A stretch of 64,000 nt of DNA from Mucilaginibacter ginsenosidivorax (GCF_007971525.1 NZ_CP042437.1:992001-1056000); one strand, 5' to 3'. Positions 1 through 8,656 are shown, counted from the stretch's first letter. The notes: generated from the sequence alone by a model not told the origin. A program made the numbers and translations.

Positions 1-1607
1 ATGAGCATAAATTAGCTAAAGATTATCTGGATAAGGCGGTAAAATATAGCTGGCCGGCGCTACTGGCGCATCATTATGCCGATTACCATAAATATTTTAA
101 CCGGGTATCCTTTAATCTTGCCACTCTTGCCGGTGATGCAAACGCATTGGTACCAACAGATGAGCGGCTGTTTAACTATTCGGAAGGGGCTAAAGATCCG
201 TCATTTGAAACATTATATTTCCAGTTCAGCAGGTATTTGCTGATCTCCTGCTCGCGCCCCGGCGGTCCGGCGGCTAATTTGCAGGGTATCTGGAATAAGG
301 AGATCCGGCCGCCATGGAGTTCAAATTACACCACCAATATCAATGTGCAAATGAACTACTGGCCTGCCGAGGCAGCCAATCTGTCGGAAATGCAATTGCC
401 GTTTATCAACTTTATAAAAAACGCTGCTGTGACTGGCCACGTAACAGCCAAAGAATTTTACCACACCCGGGGTTGGGCCGTGCACCACAACAGCGATATA
501 TGGGCATTATCAAACCCGGTTGGCGATTTGGGTCATGGCGACCCCATGTGGGCCAACTGGACAATGGGATCGCCATGGTTATCGCAGCATTTATGGTGGC
601 ATTACCAGTTTACCAACGATAAGACCTATCTTAAGGATACTGCGTACCCGCTTATGAAAGGTGCCACCCATTTTTGCATGGATTTTTTGGTGCCTTACAA
701 GGGTTACCTGGTAACTGCCCCTTCCCTATCGCCAGAGAATAGCTTTATTGACGATAAGGGCAAACAAGGTACCGTATCTGTAGCCACTACCATGGATATG
801 GCCATCATCTGGGATTTGTTTACCAACGTGATAGATGCCGCTGGTCAATTAGGTACAGATAAGGCCTTCCGCGATTCGGTTATTGCCTACCGCAAGCAAT
901 TATACCCGCTGCACATCGGCAAAAAAGGAAACCTGCAGGAATGGTATAAGGATTGGGAAGATACCGATCCGCATCACAGGCACGTATCGCATTTATTCAC
1001 CGTTTTTCCGGGCCATGAGATCTCTCCTATCCAAACACCGGAACTGGCCGCTGCCGCAAAAAAAACACTGGAACTTAGAGGAGATGCCGGTACCGGGTGG
1101 AGCCTGGCATGGAAAATTAACTTTTGGGCTCGATTGCTGGATGGTAACCATGCCTACAAAATGATCCATTACCTGTTAAGGCTCACCGGATCGTCAAAAA
1201 CCAATTATGCCAATGGCGGCGGTTCATATGCCAATTTGTTTGATGCCCATCCGCCATTCCAGATAGATGGCAACTTTGGGGCATTATCCGGAATGTGCGA
1301 AACGCTGGTGCAAAGCCAGTCGGGCGAGATCAGCCTGTTACCAGCCATTCCGGATGCCTGGGCCGAAGGCAATATTTCGGGCTTAAAAGCTCGCGGCAAT
1401 TTCCAGATAGCCATGAACTGGAAAAACAAGCAGATAGTTACAGCGTCAGTTTTATCGGTAACCGGCGGTATATGCAAATTGCGTACGGCCACGCCGTTAA
1501 AAATTACGGGGGTACAGGCAAGGTCGGTAAAAACAGCTAATGGTTATTTAACCGGCTTTAATACTAAAAAAGGAATGTTGTATAAAATAACCGGCTCAAA
1601 AATATAA
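1..1607 (+). CDS. GH95 family glycosidase (alpha-L-fucosidase/galactosidase type), 5' end cut by window
   Basis: The reading frame is open from the left edge (codons begin at base 3), so this is the C-terminal ~535 residues of a protein that normally has 750-850. It carries the GH95 blocks: TTNINVQMNYWP near base 327 (the Asn-x-Asn pair that assists catalysis in this family), SPEN near 732 (general acid Glu), and FQIDGNFG near 1258 (Asp that activates the Asn). GH95 enzymes remove alpha-1,2-L-fucose or alpha-L-galactose from xyloglucan, pectin or host glycans; they are secreted or periplasmic in Bacteroidota. The signal peptide lies outside the window. An SGNH esterase follows after 48 bases on the same strand, probably in one operon. 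A full-length paralogue sits at 30454-33018. Family assignment is firm; the substrate is inferred. Confidence 0.93.
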   Translation, partial: EHKLAKDYLDKAVKYSWPALLAHHYADYHKYFNRVSFNLATLAGDANALVPTDERLFNYSEGAKDPSFETLYFQFSRYLLISCSRPGGPAANLQGIWNKEIRPPWSSNYTTNINVQMNYWPAEAANLSEMQLPFINFIKNAAVTGHVTAKEFYHTRGWAVHHNSDIWALSNPVGDLGHGDPMWANWTMGSPWLSQHLWWHYQFTNDKTYLKDTAYPLMKGATHFCMDFLVPYKGYLVTAPSLSPENSFIDDKGKQGTVSVATTMDMAIIWDLFTNVIDAAGQLGTDKAFRDSVIAYRKQLYPLHIGKKGNLQEWYKDWEDTDPHHRHVSHLFTVFPGHEISPIQTPELAAAAKKTLELRGDAGTGWSLAWKINFWARLLDGNHAYKMIHYLLRLTGSSKTNYANGGGSYANLFDAHPPFQIDGNFGALSGMCETLVQSQSGEISLLPAIPDAWAEGNISGLKARGNFQIAMNWKNKQIVTASVLSVTGGICKLRTATPLKITGVQARSVKTANGYLTGFNTKKGMLYKITGSKI

Positions 1608-1655
1608 TCAACTTCATAGGAACGGGTAACCTGCCAACAAATACAAACAAGCGAA

Positions 1656-2429
1656 ATGACGAACGACAAAACAAACCAACGACGCGATTTTATAAAAAAG
1701 GTTACTTTAACCGCCCTGGGCTCCATTGCTGCACCCCATGTTTTTGCCACGCCTTTATCAACGGTATTTAAAGATAGCACCAATGCCAAAACCATCCTCT
1801 TCCAGGGCGATTCAATAACCGATGGCGGGCGATCATATGATAAAGACTGGAACCATATTATGGGCCAAAGTTTTCCGTACCTGGTAGCGGGCCGGCTTTG
1901 GTTTGATCATCCCGACCAGCAAATGATGTTTTTAAACCGTGGCATCAGCGGCCATACCGTACGTGACCTGCAGGCCCGCTGGCAAAAAGACACATTAGAT
2001 TTAAAGCCCGATATCCTGAATATTCTGATTGGTGTAAACGACGTACACCATGTAATCCACAATAACAATCCTACTACGGTTGATCAGTTCAGGAACGATT
2101 ATGATGCCCTGCTTAATCAAACTAAAACCGCGCTCCCCGATATAAAATTGTTGATTTGCGAACCATTTATTTTGCCGGTTGGCCAGGTAAATGCTGATTT
2201 AAAACGCTGGCAGGACGAATTAACACCACGACAATTAGTGGCTAAACAACTGGCGCAAAAATACAATGCTGTTTTTGTACCGTTACAGACCATATTTAAT
2301 GCAGCGCTCAAAAAAGCGCCCGCCGAATTCTGGATATGGGATGGCGTGCACCCCATGCCGGCCGGGCACGAATTGATAGCCCGTGAATGGATTAAAGCAG
2401 CAAAAAAGAATTACGGTTTCCCGGGGTAG
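1656..2429 (+). CDS. SGNH/GDSL-family esterase with twin-arginine-like signal
   Basis: 257-residue secreted hydrolase. The N-terminus has RRDFIKK followed by a short hydrophobic stretch, which looks like a Tat signal. The SGNH blocks are present: GDSIT (catalytic Ser about residue 53), a Gly in RGISGHT, GVND (Asn about 128), and DGVHP (Asp about 229, His about 232). Family members deacetylate sugars, for example rhamnogalacturonan or xylan acetylesterases, or hydrolyse lipids. Placement directly after a GH95 gene suggests removal of acetyl groups that would block the fucosidase; that substrate is inferred. Its stop codon abuts the stop codon of the convergent VOC gene with no base between. 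Confidence 0.88.
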   Translation: MTNDKTNQRRDFIKKVTLTALGSIAAPHVFATPLSTVFKDSTNAKTILFQGDSITDGGRSYDKDWNHIMGQSFPYLVAGRLWFDHPDQQMMFLNRGISGHTVRDLQARWQKDTLDLKPDILNILIGVNDVHHVIHNNNPTTVDQFRNDYDALLNQTKTALPDIKLLICEPFILPVGQVNADLKRWQDELTPRQLVAKQLAQKYNAVFVPLQTIFNAALKKAPAEFWIWDGVHPMPAGHELIAREWIKAAKKNYGFPG

Positions 2430-2858
2430 TTAAACCGCAAACAACTGCCCTATATCCTTAAAAGCTTTAAACTCCAACGCATTTCCGGACGGATCAAGGA
2501 AAAACATGGTGGCCTGCTCGCCCGGCAGGCCTTTAAAACGGATATAGGGCTCAATTACAAATTTCACGTTAAGGCTTTTTAGTTTCGCCTCCAGCGCAAC
2601 CCAGTCATCCCATTCCAGTACCACGCCAAAATGAGGTACGGGTACATCGTGGCCATCAACCGGGTTAAAATGATGTTTGGCATCATCAACCGGTTTAGGC
2701 TTCAGGTGAATAACAAACTGGTGGCCGTATAAGTTAAAGTCTGTCCAGTTAGTATCGCTACGGCCCTCGCCACAGCCTAAAACTTCGCGGTAAAATTTGC
2801 GGGCCTCGTCCAAGTCATAAACCGGCACAGCAACGTGAAAAGGTGTTATTTTATCCAT
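2430..2858 (-). CDS. VOC (glyoxalase/bleomycin-resistance fold) family protein
   Basis: 142-residue cytoplasmic protein with paired beta-alpha-beta-beta-beta modules of the vicinal oxygen chelate fold. It begins with [17 protein letters not shown], typical of the first module, and ends with [14 protein letters not shown], the usual second-module end with its metal-ligand Glu. A central His (VPHFGV) would complete a metal site. Members include glyoxalase I, extradiol dioxygenases and drug-binding proteins, and the sequence does not say which. Transcribed alone, convergent with the SGNH esterase. Confidence 0.85.
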   Translation of the reverse strand: MDKITPFHVAVPVYDLDEARKFYREVLGCGEGRSDTNWTDFNLYGHQFVIHLKPKPVDDAKHHFNPVDGHDVPVPHFGVVLEWDDWVALEAKLKSLNVKFVIEPYIRFKGLPGEQATMFFLDPSGNALEFKAFKDIGQLFAV

Positions 2859-2906
2859 AACTATTTAAACTCTAAATTAACCGCCCATTTTAATGACAAC
2901 TCACAA

Positions 2907-3767
2907 CTAATGTAATCCTTTGCGTTTTAACAATCCCCCGGTGGTATCATCCACGCTTTGCTGTACAATAAATGCCTTGGGATCTATCCGCAGGATGGTT
3001 TGTTTTAACGATGGAATCTCCAGCCGGGTGGCAACGGTAAAAATAATATCCCGCGGGTCGTTTACGTGGCCATCCTTTCCGTACCCGCTTTTACCCTGGT
3101 AAATGGTAACACCCCTGCCCAACGTAAGCGTAATTGCCCGGCGAATAGCCTCGCTATGCGTAGATACTACCGTGATACCCGAATACTGTTCAATACCGTT
3201 CAAAATAAAATCGATCATTTTAGCGGCAGCCATATACGTTAATATGGAGTACATAGCCGGCTCAACGCCCAGCAAAAAGGCAGCAAGCCCAAATATCACT
3301 ACGTTAAGCAGCAAAATAAAATCGCTCACCTTTAGCAATTGAGTTCGTTTGCTGATGAGTACCGCTGCTATCTCGGTACCGTCAAGCACGGCGCCACCGC
3401 GCATGGCCAGGCCGCTGCCTGTACCTATAAATACGCCGCCAAAAACAGCTGTAAGCAGCTTATCATGCGTTACATCCGGAAAATTAATTACTACCAGGCT
3501 TACCGACAGCAAGCCAATGGCAATGGTGCTTTTTATGGCAAACCACAGCCCAAGTTTTTTATAACCGAGCCATAAAAAAGGCACATTAATTAAAAAAATA
3601 AGCAAAGAAATGGGTATGGCCGAAATATCTGCAACCAGCATTGATACACCCGTTACCCCTCCATCAATAAAATGGCTGGATAACAGGAACCCCTTAAGGC
3701 CAAAACCGGCCGCCAGGATACCCAAGCCAATAGATATTGATTCTTTGATGATCTTCATTACCTTCAT
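2907..3767 (-). CDS. YitT family membrane protein (DUF161 + DUF2179)
   Basis: About 286 residues. Five to six membrane segments fill residues 10-200 (for example ISIGLGILAAGFGLKGFLL and LLTAVFGGVFIGTGSGLAM), followed by a soluble C-terminal domain (about 205-275) with GRGVTIYQGKSGYG and a DPRDIIFTVATRLEI segment, as in DUF2179. The family is widespread and of unknown function. The start is set at the ATG at 3767: a TTG two codons upstream is also in frame but lies inside the -7 promoter box at 3771-3778, so it would not be transcribed. Confidence 0.88.
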   Translation of the reverse strand: MKVMKIIKESISIGLGILAAGFGLKGFLLSSHFIDGGVTGVSMLVADISAIPISLLIFLINVPFLWLGYKKLGLWFAIKSTIAIGLLSVSLVVINFPDVTHDKLLTAVFGGVFIGTGSGLAMRGGAVLDGTEIAAVLISKRTQLLKVSDFILLLNVVIFGLAAFLLGVEPAMYSILTYMAAAKMIDFILNGIEQYSGITVVSTHSEAIRRAITLTLGRGVTIYQGKSGYGKDGHVNDPRDIIFTVATRLEIPSLKQTILRIDPKAFIVQQSVDDTTGGLLKRKGLH

Positions 3768-3770
3768 GCC

Positions 3771-3778
3771 CAAATATA
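3771..3778 (-). promoter_or_regulatory. -7 promoter box abutting the YitT start
   Basis: On the minus strand TATATTTG matches the Bacteroidota -7 consensus TAnnTTTG. It ends three bases before the ATG (TATATTTG-GGC-ATG). Transcription would begin at or within a base or two of the start codon, giving a leaderless mRNA. No clear -33 TTTG was found. Confidence 0.5.
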
Positions 3779-3907
3779 ATTTATCCGGAGCTAAAACGGG
3801 TTTTAATAAATCAGATAATTAAGAACGGGTTGGTTTTGAGGTATAAAATGTAAACAGTTTAACGTGCCGGAACCTAAATATCCCGGCTATTCAAAAAAGT
3901 GCTAAAC

Positions 3908-4474
3908 CTATAAACCCAGTTTAGCAATAATCTCATCTGTGGTACCTACTTCGCCAATCCTGGGGAAAATATATTTAAAACTGCTATCGTGTGCATCGGC
4001 AAACCTATCGCTCATGGCATCACTGGCAAATGCAATATTATAGGCAAATTCATTGGCGCTGCGGGCGGTAGCTTCTACACCTATGCTGGTAGCCAACCCG
4101 GCCAGCACAATCTGGGTAACGCCGCGTTTTTGCAGCTCGTCATGCAGGCCGGTTTGGTAAAAAGCTCCCCAAGTTTTTTTTGTTATCCTGATGTCGCCGT
4201 CCTCTACTTTAATTTCGGGCACTATATCCAAAAAATCGGGACCGGGCACCGAACCGGCGTTTGGGTTACTATCCCTGCGGGTGGCAAATGCAGCCGAGCC
4301 TGCAGGGTTAACATTTACTATTACAACCGGCAGCCTTGCCTTACGAAAAGCGGCAAGCAACTTAGCCGAGTTTTCCAATACCTGGCTCATAGGATGCGCC
4401 GTTGGCATTTGCACAACAGCCTTTTGTAAATCAATTAACACGAGCGCGGTGTTTTTATCAATTGTAGTTATCAT
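3908..4474 (-). CDS. Isochorismatase-fold hydrolase lacking the catalytic cysteine
   Basis: 188-residue cytoplasmic alpha/beta hydrolase of the cysteine-hydrolase/isochorismatase superfamily. Asp15 (ALVLIDLQ) and Lys100 (KTWGAF) of the usual Asp-Lys-Cys triad are present. In the third motif, normally GxxTxxCV, the sequence reads AGLATSIGV: Gly132 stands where the nucleophilic Cys should be. In true isochorismatases (EntB, PhzD) this position is also not Cys, and they hydrolyse a vinyl ether by acid catalysis. An amidase or nicotinamidase role is therefore unlikely. It stands alone; the MFS/MarR pair upstream is on the same strand but 69 bases away. Confidence 0.85.
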   Translation of the reverse strand: MITTIDKNTALVLIDLQKAVVQMPTAHPMSQVLENSAKLLAAFRKARLPVVIVNVNPAGSAAFATRRDSNPNAGSVPGPDFLDIVPEIKVEDGDIRITKKTWGAFYQTGLHDELQKRGVTQIVLAGLATSIGVEATARSANEFAYNIAFASDAMSDRFADAHDSSFKYIFPRIGEVGTTDEIIAKLGL

Positions 4475-4543
4475 ATAATTTGTATTTATTTCGATTATCG
4501 CTGTTAGTATCTATTCCATTCGTGTTCATCAAACTCGTGTGTA

Positions 4544-5809
4544 TCAGTTTGAGGTTAGTGAATTAACAGGCGGGTGTTGTAAAGTTGCTTCGGTAGTCTT
4601 TTTAAGCCTGGTTTTCCTCAGATAGCTCAGTTGCAATAAACCCAAAAGCAGCGCTACAAGGCCTTCGCCTAAAACGGTATCCGGAACGCCTATTTTTTGC
4701 GAAATAGCTCCTACCAGCAAGCCGCCCAAGGGCTGCATTCCAAAAAATGCCATGGCATAAAAACTGATTACCCGGCCGCGCATAGCCGGATCAACCGTAG
4801 TTTGAATGAGTGTGTTGCTGATGGTGATCTGGGCCATCATCCCAAAACCTGTAACAGCCGCAAACAAAAGGGCGATGTAATAATTAGGCATATGAGAAAA
4901 GACAGCCAAACCTCCGCCGAAAATCAGCGTACTTAAGGCCAAAATCTTTTTAAGGTTTCGGCCCGCTTTTATTGAGGCCAGGAATATAGCTCCCGAAAAT
5001 GCCCCTAAACCTATCAGGCTGTCTATTACTCCAAAAGTTGATGCGGTTCCCTTAAAAATATCCTTGGCATAAACCGGTATCAGCGTATTAAATGGTAAAA
5101 CCATGAGGCTTATTAAAGCCAGCATCACCAACACAAACTTAATTGAAGGTGTATTTTTGATATAACTAAAGCCCTCTTTAAGTTCAAAATAGATATTGTG
5201 CGTATGTGCTTTGGGTTTTGATTTGGGCAGCCTCATTAACAACAGCGACCCAATTACAGCAATAAAGCTGGCGGCATTTGCGCCAAAACACATTACATCG
5301 CCAAACTTCTCCAGCACCAGGCCTGCAATACCCGGCCCAACCAGCCTCGAAAGGTTCACCATAGATGAGTTAAGTGCCAGCGCATTGGGCAAGTCGGCTT
5401 TATCGTCAACCATCTCATAAACCAGCGATTGACGGGCAGGCACATCGAAAGCATTAATGATACCCAGAAGAGCGCTTAAACCGATGATTTCCCAAACTAC
5501 ATATCGTCCAAAAAAAACCAGCGCCGTAAGTAAAATAGCCTGCACCATTGATGCAGCCTGGGTAAGCAGCAATAATTTATACCTGTTATACCTATCTGAC
5601 ACTACCCCGCCCAAAAATGAAAATAAAAACGACGGAAACAAGCTTGCAAAAAGGGTAACCCCCAATAAAAATTTAGAATGTGTTTGCGAGTATATTACCC
5701 AACTTACTTCGGTTTTCTGCATCCAGGTGCCCACCAGTGATATGGATTGTCCGGTAAAATAAAGCCTGTAGTTGCGGCTTTTAAATGCATTAAAAGTGTT
5801 TATATTCAT
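4544..5809 (-). CDS. MFS transporter (EntS-like exporter group)
   Basis: 421 residues, about 11-12 predicted membrane helices. The N-terminus FKSRNYRLYFTGQSISLVGTWMQ and the loop GGVVSDRYNRYKLL are typical of the MFS subfamily that includes the enterobactin exporter EntS and macrolide-efflux-like proteins. The C-terminal tail is cytoplasmic and Lys-rich. A MarR-type regulator lies 27 bases upstream on the same strand, so the two are very likely one transcript, with the regulator repressing until a small ligand (drug or aromatic compound) binds. The substrate cannot be read from sequence. Confidence 0.87.
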   Translation of the reverse strand: MNINTFNAFKSRNYRLYFTGQSISLVGTWMQKTEVSWVIYSQTHSKFLLGVTLFASLFPSFLFSFLGGVVSDRYNRYKLLLLTQAASMVQAILLTALVFFGRYVVWEIIGLSALLGIINAFDVPARQSLVYEMVDDKADLPNALALNSSMVNLSRLVGPGIAGLVLEKFGDVMCFGANAASFIAVIGSLLLMRLPKSKPKAHTHNIYFELKEGFSYIKNTPSIKFVLVMLALISLMVLPFNTLIPVYAKDIFKGTASTFGVIDSLIGLGAFSGAIFLASIKAGRNLKKILALSTLIFGGGLAVFSHMPNYYIALLFAAVTGFGMMAQITISNTLIQTTVDPAMRGRVISFYAMAFFGMQPLGGLLVGAISQKIGVPDTVLGEGLVALLLGLLQLSYLRKTRLKKTTEATLQHPPVNSLTSN

Positions 5810-5836
5810 TACTCCCCTATCCTTTGCACAAAGGCC

Positions 5837-6274
5837 TTATTCAAAATCAACAATTTTTGTTAGCGGGCCAATAGCTTTTTTAATAAGCTCCTGTTCCTCG
5901 GGTGTACAGGTTGCAGCTATGGCATCATTAAGCCAGGCATTGCGCTCGTTGCGTACCTGGTACAGCATATCGCGACCAAGATCAGATAAACTGATGATGG
6001 CTTTACGCTTATCGGTTTCCGAGATACGCCTTTTGATTAAACCACGCTGCTGCAGGTTTGCTAATATCTGCGACATGCTTTGGGTAGTTATCTTTTCCAT
6101 GGCCGCCAATTCGTTAGGCAACAATTCCTGGTGTTGATCAAGCAGGGCAATCGTCGATCGTTCGGTTAACGACAATTTATCGGCGGTTACCGAATGCTTC
6201 CGCAGTACCTTAATAAGCCTGGTTACCACCGTACGCAGGTCGGCCGCCAGTTGAATATCTTTTTGATCTGTCAT
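5837..6274 (-). CDS. MarR family transcriptional regulator
   Basis: 145 residues. A winged helix-turn-helix occupies the middle (LSLTERSTIALLDQHQELLP, then ITTQSMSQILANLQQRGLI and the wing RRISETDKRKAIISLS), flanked by dimerisation helices. The start is placed at the ATG at 6274 rather than an upstream in-frame ATG at 6322, because the perfect palindrome at 6284-6307 and a -7 box at 6309-6316 lie between them and would otherwise be coding. It probably represses itself and the MFS exporter 27 bases downstream. Confidence 0.88.
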   Translation of the reverse strand: MTDQKDIQLAADLRTVVTRLIKVLRKHSVTADKLSLTERSTIALLDQHQELLPNELAAMEKITTQSMSQILANLQQRGLIKRRISETDKRKAIISLSDLGRDMLYQVRNERNAWLNDAIAATCTPEEQELIKKAIGPLTKIVDFE

Positions 6275-6283
6275 TTTTATAAT

Positions 6284-6316
6284 AAGGTAAACTTGTAAGT
6301 TTACCTTACAAATATA
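6284..6316 (-). promoter_or_regulatory. MarR operator overlapping a -7 promoter box
   Basis: A perfect inverted repeat with 11-base arms (AAGGTAAACTT / AAGTTTACCTT, two-base spacer) spans 6284-6307, ten bases upstream of the marR ATG. A second palindrome, TTGTAAG-N5-CTTACAA, overlaps it at 6294-6312. On the minus strand TATATTTG (6316-6309) is a match to the -7 consensus, so the palindromes cover the transcription start. This is the normal geometry for MarR autorepression. Operator by position and symmetry; not proven. Confidence 0.75.
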
Positions 6317-6358
6317 ACACAATTTTAGGATTTGTCCCTATTGTCCGCTTTTTTTACA

Positions 6359-6387
6359 TTGGTGTTATATGACATTGGGTAGCTTTG
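6359..6387 (+). promoter_or_regulatory. Promoter of truncated hemoglobin gene
   Basis: TTG at 6359-6361 and TAGCTTTG at 6380-6387, separated by 18 bases, fit the Bacteroidota TTTG-N19-TAnnTTTG pattern. The predicted start of transcription is about 6393, giving a leader of about 17 bases. Confidence 0.5.
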
Positions 6388-6409
6388 GTGTGGAATAACA
6401 GGTATAGCC

Positions 6410-6801
6410 ATGGGTATAAAACACGATATAGCTTCATTAGATGATATTAAACTGTTGGTTGATACGTTTTACAATAAAGTTGGCGAAGACGTTTTACTGG
6501 CTCCTGTTTTTAACCAACGCTTAGGTGATGGCTGGTTGCCGCACCTTGAAAAAATGTATACCTTTTGGCAAACCCTGCTATTGCAAGAACATACGTATAA
6601 CGGTGCGCCGTTTCCGCCCCATGCGCGCTTACCTATTGACGAAAAGCATTTTAATGAATGGCTGAATTTATTTACAGCTACAGTTGATAACCTTTTTACC
6701 GGCGAAAGGCCGATGAGGCCAAATGGAGGGCCGGTAAAATGGCCGAAATGTTTCAATATAAAATAGCCTATTTTAAAAATAATCCGCTTAATATTATTTA
6801 G
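6410..6801 (+). pseudogene. Group III truncated hemoglobin, frameshifted near base 6706
   Basis: The first 99 codons encode a typical group III truncated globin: DIKLLVDTFYNKV (helix B), WLPHLEKMYTFWQTLLL (helices C-E), YNGAPFPPHARLPI, and KHFNEWLNLFTATVDNLFTGE with the proximal His. Frame 1 then runs into RPMRPNGGPV and stops at 6766. From base 6706 the -1 frame reads KADEAKWRAGKMAEMFQYK and goes on to a stop at 6799-6801, which is the expected last helix of the family. One base, most likely an A in the GAAAGG run at 6704-6709, is therefore missing. The intact protein would have about 131 residues. These proteins bind O2 or NO. It may be a recent mutation or a sequencing error in a short homopolymer. 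Confidence 0.87.
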
Positions 6802-6838
6802 CTATTTATTTACCGGGCAATATGCGGGCTCATTTTAG

Positions 6839-6846
6839 TAATTTTG
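6839..6846 (+). promoter_or_regulatory. -7 promoter box abutting the GH25 start
   Basis: TAATTTTG matches TAnnTTTG and is followed by four bases (CCTT) and the GTG start codon at 6851. Transcription would begin at about the start codon, so the mRNA is probably leaderless. It also supports GTG as the true start. No clear -33 element. Confidence 0.45.
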
Positions 6847-6850
6847 CCTT

Positions 6851-7726
6851 GTGCCGCCACCTGTTAAAAAAACACCTCCTAAAACCACAGTTCCCGCAAA
6901 ACGGAAAGCTGCCGCGAAGAAAAAAACATCTTCCGCAGTTCCTACAGGATGGATATTTGCCTCTATTGGCTTATTGCTCATAGTGCTTTCGCCTTTTTAT
7001 TATGGCTACGTTTTAAAAACGGCAACCGCAACCTGGCGATGGATACTTGACGCCGGCGAACCTACCAATTACCGCACTTACAAAAGTTTTGGTGTACGCA
7101 TACCGGCCAACTATACAGTGCATGGCATTGATGTGTCATCGTACCAGGGCAAAATAAACTGGCAAAAGGTAAAGCAGATGAACGAGGATGGTGTACATAT
7201 CAAATTTGCCTTTATTAAGGCAACCGAAGGCGTTTTAATGACCGACCCCTATTTTCAACGCAACTGGCGCGAAGCTCCCAAGGCCGGCCTCGTTTGTGGT
7301 GCATACCATTTCTTTTTGCCGCAAAAAAGTGGATTATGGCAGGCTAAATTCATGCTGCAAACGGTAAAAATTGAAAAAGGCGACCTACCGATGGTTGTAG
7401 ATGTGGAGAGGCTATACCGCACTACGCCCGAAAAAATGCGTATCCAGCTTAAGCTGTTCATTCACCAAATAGAAACCAAAACCGGTGTAAAACCCATTAT
7501 TTACACCAACCTGAGCTTTTACCAGGACTACCTGCAAGGTTATTTTGACGAATACCCGCTGTGGATAGCCCATTATTACCAACCCCAGTTAAATGTGAGC
7601 AGTAATACCAATTGGCAATTTTGGCAACACTCCGATAGGGCGCACATCAATGGCATTAATCAAAGGGTTGATATGAGTATTTTTAAAGGCGACACTACCG
7701 CGTTTGAAAAATTGCTGGTGAAGTAA
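6851..7726 (+). CDS. Membrane-anchored GH25 lysozyme
   Basis: 291 residues starting with GTG. A short basic, Pro/Lys/Ala-rich cytoplasmic tail (residues 1-30) precedes one membrane helix (about 33-54, WIFASIGLLLIVLSPFYYGYV); the rest is periplasmic. The GH25 domain (about 88-288) has HGIDVSSYQG with Asp94, FIKATEG, and MVVDVE with Asp184 and Glu186, the residues used to cleave the MurNAc-GlcNAc bond of peptidoglycan. It is convergent with the lipoprotein gene ending at 7730. A role in wall remodelling or in attacking other bacteria is possible; the permanent anchor favours self-remodelling (inference). Confidence 0.9.
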   Translation: MPPPVKKTPPKTTVPAKRKAAAKKKTSSAVPTGWIFASIGLLLIVLSPFYYGYVLKTATATWRWILDAGEPTNYRTYKSFGVRIPANYTVHGIDVSSYQGKINWQKVKQMNEDGVHIKFAFIKATEGVLMTDPYFQRNWREAPKAGLVCGAYHFFLPQKSGLWQAKFMLQTVKIEKGDLPMVVDVERLYRTTPEKMRIQLKLFIHQIETKTGVKPIIYTNLSFYQDYLQGYFDEYPLWIAHYYQPQLNVSSNTNWQFWQHSDRAHINGINQRVDMSIFKGDTTAFEKLLVK

Positions 7727-7729
7727 AAA

Positions 7730-8656
7730 TCACCCCGTTACCCCTTCCTTCTTATAAACATTCATCAAACTATCGGCCCGATATCTGTGCCCCTCCTTTA
7801 AAAAGGTATAGTAAGGCGCTACCAGTTTAGCGGCAGCGGATGAGGGGTATTTATCTGACAGGTAGTTGTAGGCTTCTTTAAAATAATCGCTCAAGCGGTT
7901 CTGGTCATCCATAACCCAGGTGTTATCGGTTCCCTGGAGCAGTACCTGCAAATAACTTTTTTGGTTGATGGCTGCGTCGGCAATGCTTATAAAACCAAGG
8001 TTTTCCTCAACAAATCGCTCCCACCATATTTCCCTGTCAACCAGCTGTTTTGCACTTATAATTATCGAAGCATCTTCCATGTAAACAGCTTTATTCTCCT
8101 TATTCAATTGCTCCAGATATACCTTCATCACCGGCGAAACATAATCATAAAACCATTTACTGATAAAATCCCGGTCTTGCCCTACATAGGTATCGCCTTC
8201 TTCCATAATAATTGTAAAGCCGTTATCATTTAATTGCGTTAGGTACTTTGCAACTTTTGCCGGCAGTTTGCCCGGTTTTACTTTACCAACAAGTATCGTG
8301 TCGCTCCTGTCGGCACGGTCGTAGTGAATATTGTCCAGGCTATTATCCAACTTATCGTAGTACGCGCTAAACATCAAAAAAGCAGTATCGCAGGTGGCAG
8401 GGGCTTGTCCGTTGAATAGGTCTGCATATTTTTTCGCGGCCTTTGTGGCATTTTCAGGGTCCGTAAAATTTAAAGATTTAATAAATACCACATACTGATT
8501 AAACAAGGGGTTTGTATATTGCGGCTTATTGATGGTTGAAGTTTTAGCCGACTTATTAGCCTTAACAACATGTTTTGTTTCTGCCGAAGGTTGCTTTTTA
8601 TGTGAACAAGCGCACAACACAGTTAAACACATACACAGGAGTACACAGTTTTTCAT
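7730..8656 (-). CDS. Predicted lipoprotein of unknown function
   Basis: 308 residues from the ATG at 8656. The open frame extends 34 codons further upstream, but only this start gives a lipoprotein signal (MKNCVLLCMCLTVLCAC, lipobox ending in Cys). After a Lys/Ser/Thr-rich linker (residues 20-45) comes a mostly alpha-helical, Tyr- and Asp-rich globular region with no catalytic motif I recognise. It includes DDQNRLSDYFKEAYNYLSDK and ends in short helices that could be TPR-like. It is found beside a GH25 lysozyme and may act in the envelope. Hypothetical. Confidence 0.75.
   Translation of the reverse strand: MKNCVLLCMCLTVLCACSHKKQPSAETKHVVKANKSAKTSTINKPQYTNPLFNQYVVFIKSLNFTDPENATKAAKKYADLFNGQAPATCDTAFLMFSAYYDKLDNSLDNIHYDRADRSDTILVGKVKPGKLPAKVAKYLTQLNDNGFTIIMEEGDTYVGQDRDFISKWFYDYVSPVMKVYLEQLNKENKAVYMEDASIIISAKQLVDREIWWERFVEENLGFISIADAAINQKSYLQVLLQGTDNTWVMDDQNRLSDYFKEAYNYLSDKYPSSAAAKLVAPYYTFLKEGHRYRADSLMNVYKKEGVTG

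Noticed and set aside
314..622. Overlapping open frames inside the GH95 gene and many similar frames on both strands throughout
   Set aside because: They lie within or antisense to strongly supported genes and show no family motif; they are frame shadows.
6275..6322. Longer MarR start at 6322
   Set aside because: It would place the perfect palindrome and -7 box inside the coding region and adds residues not typical of the family.
6700..6712. Programmed -1 frameshift in the hemoglobin gene
   Set aside because: The site GGC-GAA-AGG is not an X-XXY-YYZ slippery heptamer and no stimulatory structure is evident; a simple indel is more likely.
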